Assembly: GCA_944388105.1 (NCBI GenBank)
Contig: CALXHN010000004.1
Span: 1-56,391 of the forward strand
DNA length: 56,391 bases
Reading direction: 5' to 3'
Source of the DNA: an uncultured Gemmiger sp.
GTDB lineage: Bacteria; Bacillota; Clostridia; Oscillospirales; Ruminococcaceae
The notes beneath the pieces were generated by a model. It did no database searches. It had not been told where the DNA came from and saw only the letters and a list, made by a program, of their open reading frames with translations. Below are positions 1-12,473 of this stretch, piece after piece. The position numbers and the translations under genes are program-made. Position 1 is the first letter of the stretch, and the number at the start of each line of letters is the position of its first letter.

Positions 1-4337
<4,337 letters not shown>

Positions 4338-4395
4338 GGTGATTTCCGTCCTTTCTATTTTGATTTTCAGGCCGTCCGGCGGCCCGTTCCGGCGA

Positions 4396-4971
4396 TCAGT
4401 GGTATTCCACCAGGCGGATCTCCGCCTCAGGTTCCTGGAAATTTTCCAGCGTGCCGTACAGCACGCCGTCCTCCTCCCGCAGGGGCAGCACCAGGCAGCC
4501 CCCGTCCCGGGTGTACACCTCCGCCCGGGCCTGCAGGCCCGGGTGCTGCTGCAGGCTCAGCTGCACCGTCAGGGTATGCCGGCGGGTGTCGTAGGCGATC
4601 ATATCCTCCTCGGTCTCGGTGCCGTCCACCCGCACCACGGGGTCCGGGCCGGCCGCACCGCGGGCACCGGCCGGGACCGGCGCTGCGGGAATGAAAAAGC
4701 CGATGCGCGCCGCGGCATCCTCCACCCGGCGGAAGGCGGCCCGCAGCCCTTCCCCGGTCCGGTCCAGGTGCAGCTCCACCGCTGCCAGGACCGGGGACGG
4801 CTCCCCCGTGCCCACCAGATCAAAGAGCTGAGCCAGCACGGCATACCGCCGGTAGCAATATTCGCAGCTGCGGATATGGTCCAGATATTCTTCATCCTGC
4901 GGGGTCGCTTGCTCCCCGCGCATGGCCCGACGGGTCAGGTCATACAGCGTTTTGTCGTTGATATGGCTCAT
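4396..4971 (-). CDS. Soluble zinc-finger putative anti-sigma factor (ZAS/zf-HC2-like)
   Basis: This 191-aa protein has H32-x3-C36-x2-C39 in a helical N-terminus, the signature of zinc-binding anti-sigma domains (zf-HC2/ZAS family), which mask region 2 or 4 of ECF sigma factors. The rest is a proline/alanine linker and a beta-rich C-terminal half (about 100-191) of unknown family. No transmembrane segment is visible, so it would be a cytosolic anti-sigma rather than the usual membrane-anchored type. Its ATG overlaps the stop of the sigma-like gene by four bases (ATGA arrangement), implying translational coupling and near-equal synthesis, as is usual for sigma/anti-sigma pairs. Sigma binding is inferred from motif and position; it could instead be an adaptor for the neighbouring protease. 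Confidence 0.75.
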   Translation of the reverse strand: MSHINDKTLYDLTRRAMRGEQATPQDEEYLDHIRSCEYCYRRYAVLAQLFDLVGTGEPSPVLAAVELHLDRTGEGLRAAFRRVEDAAARIGFFIPAAPVPAGARGAAGPDPVVRVDGTETEEDMIAYDTRRHTLTVQLSLQQHPGLQARAEVYTRDGGCLVLPLREEDGVLYGTLENFQEPEAEIRLVEYH

Positions 4972-6302
4972 CGATTGTCTCCTTTGTCAAGAAACTTTTT
5001 GGCGGAGGTAGGCAGATTCAGGCAGCAGTAATCCGACAGCGCCTCGTTCTTCATGATCCGCTTGTAGGCGCCGGACAGCATCTGGGGATGGACCGACCCG
5101 CACCAGGTACGGACCTGCTCCAGGGTATACAGCCGGCCGTACGGCACCTCCGCCAGCCGGCAGGATACACCGTCCAGCTGCACGGTCTTGTTCAGATTCC
5201 GCCGGAACGCCCACCCCCAGCGCACCGGCATCCGGAAATACCAGGAAAATTCCTGCTGGCTTTCCTCGCACAGGGTTCCCAGTGTCTTGTCCTTCATATG
5301 GGCCATGGCCCAGACGGCGGAACAGGAATCGGAGGGCTGGGGGAATTTCAGCTGGCCTTCCCGCACCGGCGGGCGGACCTGTGCCCGCCCCCGGTCCCGG
5401 GGGTCCCAGCGCTGGGCGGCGGGCAGGCCGAATTCGGGGTCGAACCGGCCGGTCAGCTGGTACAGGATGCGGCCGTAACACAGGGCCAGCCCCTTGCCCG
5501 CCATCCCCCTGTAGCTCAGCAGGGCCCGGACGTAACACAGCAGGACCTGGTCGTGGCATTGCAGTTCCAGCCTGTGTTCCAGTTCGTTCAGGATGTTGTC
5601 CTCATCGCTCTGAAAAAGGCCCTCGTCCAGCTGAAAGCCGGACTCATCCCGGATGTAGGGGTCCGCCAGACGGATCTTCTGGACCGGGTCGCCCCGCTTT
5701 TTTTCCTCCCCGGGCGCCGGTTCCCCGGGGGCGTTGTAGTCGCTGCGGCGCCGGGGGCCCATCTCGTATTTGCTGCCGGGATGAAGCAGCTTGAGATAGT
5801 CGGAGGCCTGGTTGCGGCACAGCCGGGTGGCCAGCCCCGCATAATGACAGACCGGGATCTGTTTTTTCCTGTGGACGCACAGGTCGGCCATGATCTTGAG
5901 AAAGGCGTCCTGGAAGACGGTCACGGTTTCGGTGGGAAGTTCACTGGGCCACAGGCCCCCTTTTGTAAGCCTTGCCTTGATCTTTTTCCTGCAGTAGGCA
6001 TAGGTGGCACGGTACAGTTTTTCCACCGCCTCTTCCTTGGCCGGTGTGTCCCACCATTGCCGCGGGGTGCAGGCCTTTCCGGGGGGCAGAAGCCGGATGT
6101 ATTCCAGATACACCTGCTGCAGTCTGTCCGCCGGGGTGCCCGGTTCGGGCGGGCGTCTTTCCCGCTCCTTTTTCAGGTCTTCCTTTTCCCCTTCCTCCAG
6201 GTCCTCCTCTGCCGGGAGGTCCATGCTCTCTTTTTCATAAAAATCCTGGGTATTGGCCGGCTTTGGCCGCTCTTCCGCGGCCGATGAAACTGATCGGCGC
6301 AT
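4968..6302 (-). CDS. Sigma-70 region 2-like protein (atypical large ECF-type sigma factor)
   Basis: This 444-aa protein has a charged N-terminus rich in Glu/Lys/Arg (1-60), then residues about 90-172 with the pattern of sigma-70 region 2: a helix with aromatic residues, a segment around VFQDAFLKIMADL resembling the DxxQDxF core-binding part, and a CRNQASDYLK stretch resembling the iaRN-xxxDylR end of region 2. A clear region 4 is not recognised; the C-terminal 250 residues are of unknown family. ECF sigmas are normally about 180 aa, so this one is enlarged. The gene has an AAGGAG site before the ATG at 6302 and overlaps the zinc-finger gene downstream by four bases. The 161-base gap upstream separates it from the CHAT gene and may hold its own promoter. 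A sigma role is probable but rests on region 2 resemblance and context. Confidence 0.68.
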   Translation of the reverse strand: MRRSVSSAAEERPKPANTQDFYEKESMDLPAEEDLEEGEKEDLKKERERRPPEPGTPADRLQQVYLEYIRLLPPGKACTPRQWWDTPAKEEAVEKLYRATYAYCRKKIKARLTKGGLWPSELPTETVTVFQDAFLKIMADLCVHRKKQIPVCHYAGLATRLCRNQASDYLKLLHPGSKYEMGPRRRSDYNAPGEPAPGEEKKRGDPVQKIRLADPYIRDESGFQLDEGLFQSDEDNILNELEHRLELQCHDQVLLCYVRALLSYRGMAGKGLALCYGRILYQLTGRFDPEFGLPAAQRWDPRDRGRAQVRPPVREGQLKFPQPSDSCSAVWAMAHMKDKTLGTLCEESQQEFSWYFRMPVRWGWAFRRNLNKTVQLDGVSCRLAEVPYGRLYTLEQVRTWCGSVHPQMLSGAYKRIMKNEALSDYCCLNLPTSAKKFLDKGDNR

Positions 6303-6398
6303 ATGATCTGCACGCTCCTTTTTTCACGGAATTCCGGGCTGTCTGTGCGCACAGCCCCGCGCGCCGGCGGGGCCATTTCCCCGCCGTTACTCATAGGG

Positions 6399-6418
6399 AA
6401 CGACTCCCGGAGAAAATG
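6399..6418 (-). promoter_or_regulatory. Weak ECF-like promoter candidate before the sigma-like gene
   Basis: On the minus strand a TCAAC element (6422-6418) is followed after 15 bases by CGTT (6402-6399). This resembles an ECF -35/-10 pair but the spacer is short. It lies about 100 bases upstream of the sigma-like start and would allow autoregulation. It is weaker than the element at 10090-10115. Confidence 0.25.
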
Positions 6419-6463
6419 TTGAAGTGAAAAAACGGATTTTTTTGAAATTTTTTCCGGGGCGGC

Positions 6464-9400
6464 TCAGCGGCAGCGGTGGCAGACAAATCCGCCCCAGTAA
6501 TGTTCATCGGCAAAGGGGCGGAAGCTGTCCGCCCGTTCCAGGCGCAGGTCCAGCACCGCCCGCATGGCGGCGGAGGTTTCGGGGTCCCGGCGCAGGGCGT
6601 CCCACCCGGCCTGTTTCAGCTGGGCCACGGTGGCCTGTGCCAGGGAGGCCTTGGCTTCCCGCAGGGCGTCGGGCACCGGGCGGTCCTGCTGCAGCAGCCG
6701 GTAAAACCGGCGCATGAGTTCGGCGGCGGCAAAGTCGTCCGCCTCCCACAGGGAGGTCACCACATACCCCACCCCCGCGGCCGCAAAGGCGGACACCAGC
6801 CCCTGCACGCTGCCCGCGGTGTTTGCCTCCCCCATTCCGGTGAAGCAGGCGGACAGCACCGCCAGCCCGGTGCCGTGCAGGTCCATACGGCTGATCTCGT
6901 CGGCGGTCAGGATGCCGTTGCCGCAGCGCTCGTCCTCCCGCCCGGTATCCAGAAAGGTCTGGGCTCCGGCCAGATAGATGCGGGCGCTGAACAGGGCGTT
7001 GCTCTCCCCGGTCTGGTCGAAATCCCCGTGGGCGGCGATGTGCAGGATGCCGTACCGACCCGCCTGCCGCAGCAGTTCCTGTTTGGTGGCCCGGTCCCCG
7101 GTCAGGCAGCGGCCGCCGGTGCACCGGGCCACCATGCGGGCTTCCAGCCCGCTGAAGGGCAGCGGCTGCAGGGACTGGCCATGGCGGAGGGTATCCGCCC
7201 CGGGAAAGCGGTCCCGGCTGCCCGCCCGGTAGTCCGGGTCCCCCACCACAAACGCCCCGTCCTGGGGGGCGGCCGCGGTGGCAAAGAGGATGTCCCGGCC
7301 GCAGATCAGTTCGGTCACGGTGAACCGCTTGTCCAGGGTATGGGCCCCGTCCGGCCCCAGCAGGCCGTAGGGAATGTTGCGCAGCAGCTCTTCGGGCGCG
7401 ATGTACAGGGCACGGACCCCCGCCAGCAGGTCCTCCACCGGAGCGATCAGGGTGCGGTAGAGGGTGCTGCGCAGGGCATTCTTCCGGGCCCGGGCTTTCC
7501 GGTCGGCACCGCCGGCGTCCCGGCAGCAGGCGCGGAAATCCCCGCACAGCTGCTGCAGGCTGTCCATATCCGCCCCGGGCAGGGTGCGCCGGTACAGGCG
7601 GACGGTCCCTTCCTGCTGCCGCAGCAGGTATACATCCAGCCATTGTTCCCCCGTGCCGTCCTCCTGGCCCAGGAAATTCTGCCGGGTGGTCTCGAAGGCC
7701 CAGTAGTATTCCACCAGGGCACTGCCTTCGGGCAGTTTTTCTGCCAGGGCCCGGGGGGTGATGGGGGTGAAGTGCCGGATATCCGGCATGGCGCTTTCGA
7801 TCCGGGCCGAAAGGCGGGCCACCTCCCGCTCCGTCTCCTCCAGAGAGGGCCCGCCCGGGTCCTCCATGGCATACAGGGCGGTCTGCCGGTTCTGCAGCCG
7901 GCGCAGCCGGTCCAGGGCACGGCGGGTCTCCTCGTCCCCCAGGCCCATGAGGATGCGGTTGCGCTCCCGTCCGGCCAGGGCGGCCAGGGCCTTGCCCCGC
8001 AGCACCAGCCCGAACATCTGCTCTTCGCTGCGCACGGGGCGCAGGATGCAGTAGGCGTTGGCGAACACCGCCCGGGCATTGACCAGGGACACGGTGAGGG
8101 CGGTATCGTCCAGGGTACAGACGTTGTTTTTCCATTGCCGGTCCAGCTCTTCCAGCTGGGCAACGGCACCGGGGACGGCCGCCCCGGGCCCGCCGTACTG
8201 CCTGCGGATCAGGTTGATGACGATATGGCAGGAGGACCGGATGCGGTCCTGCAGCAGGGTGTCCCGGAGCAGGGCTTCGCAGGGGTCGGCCAGACGGGCA
8301 CATTCCGGGTCGTTCTGCATCCACAGGAACAGCATCAGCTGGTACAGCAGCACCGTGTACGCGGGGCGGTAGAGGGGGTCGTCCCGCAGCCGGTCCAGGG
8401 AGGTGCGCACCAGCAGCACCGCGTCCGGCAGGTCCTGCGGCCGCAGCATCCCGTTGCTGCACAGCATTTCCAGCATGGCGCTGTAGGGGACCAGTTCCAG
8501 CTTTCCTCCCGACGGCGGGGCCGACGGGTCCTGCCGCAGGGCCGCGGCCCTGCGCTTCACCCGCTGCCGCAGCTGTTCCGCTTTCTCCTCCCCCAGCTCG
8601 TCCACGATCTGCCGGCAGGAATAGCAGACCATCACCGCCTGCTGGTAGATCTCCTCGCTGCGGGGATCCCCCGCTTCTTCCATCTGTCGGATCAGCCGGT
8701 CCAGGCGGTCCAGGCCTTCGGCCACATGCCCCTGCACACAGTACAGGTATCCGGCGTTGTAATCCAGGGTGGCGTCATCCACATGGGCGACGCCGTCCAT
8801 GCCCGGGGCGAAGGGGACTTCCCGGGCGCGCAGGGTGTCTTCCAGCGCCCGGTTGTAGCTGCCCCGGGCGCAGTCCAGCACCCCCGCCAGGGTGTAGGCG
8901 TACCGACGGCGGTAGTAGCTCTGCCCGGGGTCGCCGTCAAAGGCCTCGCAGGCGGCGCGGTACCGGTCCAGCAGCCCGTCCAGACCGTCGCACACCCCCA
9001 TGCGGGGCAGCCGGCCCAGCACCCCGAACACCACCGGACCCAGAAGCTGCAGCTGCTGCCCGTAAGGCAGATCCCCGTACCCGTGGCCCAGCATTTTTTC
9101 CAGAAATTCCACCAGGAACCGCACGCCCGCCCCGTCCCAGTCCCGGCGGCGGATCACCAGCCGCACATACCAGAAGTAGGCCCGGGGCACGCAGGTCAGC
9201 AGATGCCCGGGGCCCAGCGCCCCTTCCCGCAGCGCCATGCACTGCCGGAAGGCTTCCTGGGCTTCCTCATACCGTTGCGTATTGTGCAGGGCGATGCCGT
9301 ACATCCAGAAGAAATCACTTTTTCCCAGGGTGTCCGGCCGGCGCTGCACCCCGGGCAGGGCCGCATCCCCGCAGGCGGCGGCCAGGGCGGAGCCTCCCTG

Positions 9401-10033
9401 GTCGATGCAGTCCAGCAGCACCTGGACATACAGGTTCCAGGCGGTCTCCTCCCCGAAGGTCCGGCACGCATCCGCCAGACACATCTGCATCACCCGGCAG
9501 CCCTCCTGCTGCAGTCCGTAGGCGGCACAGCCCCCGGCCATGGCCCGGAGCAGTTCCCACTGGTTCATCAGCGCCCGCTCGTCCTCCTCATCGGAGTCCT
9601 CCCAGGTCTGCAGGAGTTCCAGTTCCCGGGCGGGGATGCAGTCCAGCAGGATGTCCCACTGCCGGTCGGTGTCGGCACAGCTTTGCAGCAGCAGCCCCGC
9701 CCCCAGAAGGTGGTCCTGTTCCGGCCAGGGGACCTCCACCGCCTGCCCCGCGCTGCGGAAGACCTCCGCCACGCAGCGGGTCAGGGATTCCCGGGAGGCG
9801 GACGCCGGCTGGGCGCAGAGCAGCAGCTCCGCCCGCACCTGCAGCAGGCACAGTGCCAGCAGGGCACCGCCGCCCCGGATCTCCTGCGCCCGGTCGGCGC
9901 CGGTATGGGCGTCCTCCGGCCCGATCACCAGGCGGGCCAGCCGGTCCACCGCCTCCTCCCGCAGCCGTTCCCGCAGCTTTTCCGCCGCGGCCCGCAGGGC
10001 ATCCCGCTCTTCCCGCAGATGCCGTTCTTCCAT
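6464..10033 (-). CDS. TPR-CHAT caspase-like protease
   Basis: A protein of 1189 aa. The N-terminal two thirds is helical and contains TPR-like repeats, for example the stretch around YEEAQEAFRQCMALREGALG and another around 430-480. The C-terminal part is a CHAT domain (caspase HetF-associated with TPRs, clan CD peptidase): the catalytic His is in HIAAHGDF (H1002) and the catalytic Cys in LSACFTGMG (C1063), followed by the usual GL-x2-AF-AAG-x-GYVV-x-SLW segment. Both catalytic residues are present, so it is likely an active protease whose TPR part senses a ligand or binds a partner. The start is uncertain: the ATG at 10033 directly abuts a GAGGAGG, and in-frame starts lie at 10069 and 10096. 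The gene is first of the leftward set with the sigma-like, zinc-finger and giant TPR genes. The substrate is unknown; the co-encoded zinc-finger or giant protein is the obvious candidate. Confidence 0.88.
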   Translation of the reverse strand: MEERHLREERDALRAAAEKLRERLREEAVDRLARLVIGPEDAHTGADRAQEIRGGGALLALCLLQVRAELLLCAQPASASRESLTRCVAEVFRSAGQAVEVPWPEQDHLLGAGLLLQSCADTDRQWDILLDCIPARELELLQTWEDSDEEDERALMNQWELLRAMAGGCAAYGLQQEGCRVMQMCLADACRTFGEETAWNLYVQVLLDCIDQGGSALAAACGDAALPGVQRRPDTLGKSDFFWMYGIALHNTQRYEEAQEAFRQCMALREGALGPGHLLTCVPRAYFWYVRLVIRRRDWDGAGVRFLVEFLEKMLGHGYGDLPYGQQLQLLGPVVFGVLGRLPRMGVCDGLDGLLDRYRAACEAFDGDPGQSYYRRRYAYTLAGVLDCARGSYNRALEDTLRAREVPFAPGMDGVAHVDDATLDYNAGYLYCVQGHVAEGLDRLDRLIRQMEEAGDPRSEEIYQQAVMVCYSCRQIVDELGEEKAEQLRQRVKRRAAALRQDPSAPPSGGKLELVPYSAMLEMLCSNGMLRPQDLPDAVLLVRTSLDRLRDDPLYRPAYTVLLYQLMLFLWMQNDPECARLADPCEALLRDTLLQDRIRSSCHIVINLIRRQYGGPGAAVPGAVAQLEELDRQWKNNVCTLDDTALTVSLVNARAVFANAYCILRPVRSEEQMFGLVLRGKALAALAGRERNRILMGLGDEETRRALDRLRRLQNRQTALYAMEDPGGPSLEETEREVARLSARIESAMPDIRHFTPITPRALAEKLPEGSALVEYYWAFETTRQNFLGQEDGTGEQWLDVYLLRQQEGTVRLYRRTLPGADMDSLQQLCGDFRACCRDAGGADRKARARKNALRSTLYRTLIAPVEDLLAGVRALYIAPEELLRNIPYGLLGPDGAHTLDKRFTVTELICGRDILFATAAAPQDGAFVVGDPDYRAGSRDRFPGADTLRHGQSLQPLPFSGLEARMVARCTGGRCLTGDRATKQELLRQAGRYGILHIAAHGDFDQTGESNALFSARIYLAGAQTFLDTGREDERCGNGILTADEISRMDLHGTGLAVLSACFTGMGEANTAGSVQGLVSAFAAAGVGYVVTSLWEADDFAAAELMRRFYRLLQQDRPVPDALREAKASLAQATVAQLKQAGWDALRRDPETSAAMRAVLDLRLERADSFRPFADEHYWGGFVCHRCR

Positions 10034-10089
10034 CCTCCTCACCCCCGCCTTTTCGAGATATATTCTCATGATACTACAAAAATATGGCA

Positions 10090-10115
10090 GGAACAAGGCG
10101 TGTTTTTCGGTCGTT
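10090..10115 (+). promoter_or_regulatory. ECF-type promoter candidate for the VirD4-like/ClpP operon
   Basis: GGAAC at 10090-10094 and CGTT at 10112-10115 are separated by 17 bases, matching the classic ECF sigma -35 GGAAC and -10 CGTC/CGTT arrangement. No good sigma-A pair is visible in this 177-base divergent gap. The transcript would start near 10122 and run to the ATG at 10211, which has an AAAGGAGGGAG ribosome site. The sigma-like gene across the divergent gap is the natural candidate for reading it. This rests on pattern recognition only. Confidence 0.45.
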
Positions 10116-10210
10116 TTGCCGAAATTTGCTTTTCTTTTGCGCCGGCGGCCCGGGCCACTTCAAATTTTTTGCCCTGCCTCGTCCAATATGACACAAAGGA
10201 GGGAGAACCC

Positions 10211-10957
10211 ATGACGAACTGTTCGATGCCCCCTCTGTGGGAAGAGAAGGACGCGGTCTTTCTGGTGACCGGCATGACCGAGAACGAACGCTTTGTGCGG
10301 GACCTGGCCGGCACGCCGGCCATCCGCCGGTATACCGTTTCCGAGGATATGGACAACCTGGTGTATTACAAACTGGCGTACACGCCCCCTTATGAAAGCT
10401 TTGAGGGGCTGCGCCGGCTGTACCTGCTGCTGATGGACGCCGCCGGCCTGCAGGCCCAGTACCGGGGGGTGCTGGCGCTGGATCTGAGCGAGTGGCTGGA
10501 CCACCCCCGGGAGGACTACCTGCACATCGCCTTCAAGTACCTGCACGACCACCGCCGGGACTGGAAGCTGCTGTTTGTGGCGGGGGCGGCGGACACCGGA
10601 CAGCTGCAGCCCCTTGTGCAGACCGCCGCCCTGTACCTGCGCCCCCAGCTGTGGCAGCTCTGCCTGTTCCGGGACCTGCCGGTGCTGGAACACTACATTG
10701 CCGCCCGCCTGTCCATCACCCCGGAAGCCTGCACCGCGCTGACCGGTCTGTGCAGCCGGCTGACCCCGCTGCACAGCTGCGCCGTGCTGGAACAGGTACT
10801 GCAGGAACTGCAGGACCTGGCGGGGGAACGGGTGACCCGCCGCATCCTGCAGCGCTATCTGAAGGAGGAGACCAGTCTGGTGGCCATTCTCAACGGCGGT
10901 CCGATAGAGGCCGCCGTACCCGGAAACAAGGAGGAAGAAAACCATGCCCCCATTTGA
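10211..10957 (+). CDS. Hypothetical protein, possibly a P-loop-less ATPase relative
   Basis: This 248-aa protein is preceded by a strong AAAGGAGG site, and overlaps the VirD4-like gene by 14 bases. I do not recognise its family. It has no signal peptide or membrane segment. The layout is alpha/beta: a hydrophobic strand ending in ALDLSEW (like a Walker B strand), a later RRDWKLLFVAGA strand and a C-terminal helical bundle that could be a lid domain. No GxxxxGK[ST] is present. This could be a degenerate AAA-type or NTPase-like subunit that works with the ATPase and the peptidase encoded next; the assignment is an inference. The coupled overlap strongly suggests that its product acts with the VirD4-like protein. 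Confidence 0.72.
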   Translation: MTNCSMPPLWEEKDAVFLVTGMTENERFVRDLAGTPAIRRYTVSEDMDNLVYYKLAYTPPYESFEGLRRLYLLLMDAAGLQAQYRGVLALDLSEWLDHPREDYLHIAFKYLHDHRRDWKLLFVAGAADTGQLQPLVQTAALYLRPQLWQLCLFRDLPVLEHYIAARLSITPEACTALTGLCSRLTPLHSCAVLEQVLQELQDLAGERVTRRILQRYLKEETSLVAILNGGPIEAAVPGNKEEENHAPI

Positions 10958-12437
10958 TATCCGCTACGATTACGAATCCGACTGGCGGCCGTATGTGTTC
11001 CCGGAGCCTTCGGCCCGACTGGCCACCATGAACGAGATCCGGCGGGACTACCCGCCGGTGGAACTTTCCCACAAACCGCTGAAAGCCGGCGGCATGCCGG
11101 TGTGGAGCGACGGCAGCACCGTCTGCCTGAACACCCGGGACGAGATGACCCTGGGGGTGGGCTTTACCGGCGCCGGCAAGAGCCGCCGGGGGGTGGGCCC
11201 CACCATCGCCATGCTGGCCAAGGGCGGGGAGAACATCGTGGCCATTGATGTGAAAGGGGAGCTGACCACCGGCTCCCTGGCCCGCTACATCCGGGGCGTC
11301 CTGGACGAAAACGACTACAAGACGGTATTTTTTGACCTGCGCGGTTTCCGGGGAGACGGGTTCAATCCCCTGCTGCTGCCCTACCGGATGTACCGGGAGG
11401 GCAAGCCGGGGGAAGCCCTGCGCCTGCTGCATGAACAGTTCAACAACCTGTCCCATGTGTACAACGGCTCCACCGCCGACCCGTTCTGGACGCTGGAAGG
11501 GGTGCTGTGCCTGATGGGGTTCTGCTGCGGCATGTTCGCCTGCATTGATGACCCCGACTGCATCCACATGCTCTCCCTGGCCATGCTGCTCAACGACGAA
11601 GGCTGCAACGCCATGCACACCATCCGGGAGCGGTGCCGTCTGCCGGACATCGTCTCCTCCACCCTGGATTCCATCCTGTCCATGCCCGAGCGCACCCGCA
11701 TGTCGGTCATTGCCACCGCCTACAGCATGCTGCAGCCCTTTGTGGTCAATGACCAGCTGATGCGGATGACCAGCTGCACCACCTTCGATTTTGCGGAGCT
11801 GGCAAAGCGCAAATGCGCCGTGTTCATCATCGTGCCCGACGAGGTGGACAGCTACGACCCCTTTGTGGGCATCCTGCTGGACCAGCTGTCCAGCACCCTG
11901 GTGGGGCTGGCCTACCGCTGCGGGGGCAGCCTGCCCATCCGCACCAACTTTGTGTGTGACGAATTCACCCAGTATTTCATCCAGAACATGAGCCGCAACA
12001 TCAGCGCCCACCGTTCCCGCAACATCCGGTGGTACATCTGGTGCCAGGGGCTGGAACAGCTCAAGACGGCCTATCCCAAGGACGCCCCCGTCATCCTGGA
12101 AAACTGCGCCAACCTGTATTTCATGAACAGCCCCGAGCTGAGCCTGCTGCAATATCTGTCCGAGCGGTCCGGCCAGGTCATGGGCACCGCCGGCAGCGTG
12201 CGGCCCCTGCTGCGGGTGCAGGACCTGCAGACCCTGAAAAAGACCGCCGAATACACCGAGACCTATTTCAGCGCCCCGGGGGTGCAGTTCGTGGGGCGGC
12301 TGCCGGACATCAGCCGGTATGCCTGCCTGCAGTTTCCCCCCAAGACCTACACCATCCCCTGCCACCTGTCCGACCGGAAGGTGCCTACCATGGATATCAA
12401 ACACATGCTGCGCCGTCCCGACTCCATCTTTTTGTGA
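10944..12437 (+). CDS. Soluble VirD4/TraG-like hexameric ATPase
   Basis: This 497-aa protein resembles type IV coupling proteins of the Firmicutes VirD4-like (TraG/TraD, FtsK-HerA superfamily) group. Walker A is GFTGAGKS at residues 73-80; Walker B is NFVCDEF (335-341, D339/E340). The IIVPDE segment near 295-300, followed by a D-x-L-x-S-x-L type helix, is characteristic of TraG C-terminal regions. Canonical coupling proteins have N-terminal membrane helices; none is seen here and no relaxase, VirB4 or other conjugation gene is nearby. It is therefore not obviously a DNA transfer protein. It sits between an unknown protein and a ClpP-like peptidase in one operon, so it may be the motor that feeds substrates to that peptidase, or a DNA-translocating effector. 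Motor identity is clear; substrate and role are inferred. Confidence 0.85.
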   Translation: MPPFDIRYDYESDWRPYVFPEPSARLATMNEIRRDYPPVELSHKPLKAGGMPVWSDGSTVCLNTRDEMTLGVGFTGAGKSRRGVGPTIAMLAKGGENIVAIDVKGELTTGSLARYIRGVLDENDYKTVFFDLRGFRGDGFNPLLLPYRMYREGKPGEALRLLHEQFNNLSHVYNGSTADPFWTLEGVLCLMGFCCGMFACIDDPDCIHMLSLAMLLNDEGCNAMHTIRERCRLPDIVSSTLDSILSMPERTRMSVIATAYSMLQPFVVNDQLMRMTSCTTFDFAELAKRKCAVFIIVPDEVDSYDPFVGILLDQLSSTLVGLAYRCGGSLPIRTNFVCDEFTQYFIQNMSRNISAHRSRNIRWYIWCQGLEQLKTAYPKDAPVILENCANLYFMNSPELSLLQYLSERSGQVMGTAGSVRPLLRVQDLQTLKKTAEYTETYFSAPGVQFVGRLPDISRYACLQFPPKTYTIPCHLSDRKVPTMDIKHMLRRPDSIFL

Positions 12438-12473
12438 GCGCCGGACTGCCCCAGCCAGAAAGGAGACCGTTCC

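Noticed and set aside
6476..10200. Plus-strand frame continuous with the 10211 gene
   Set aside because: The part before 10211 is antisense to the CHAT gene; the ribosome site and recognisable protein start only at 10211.
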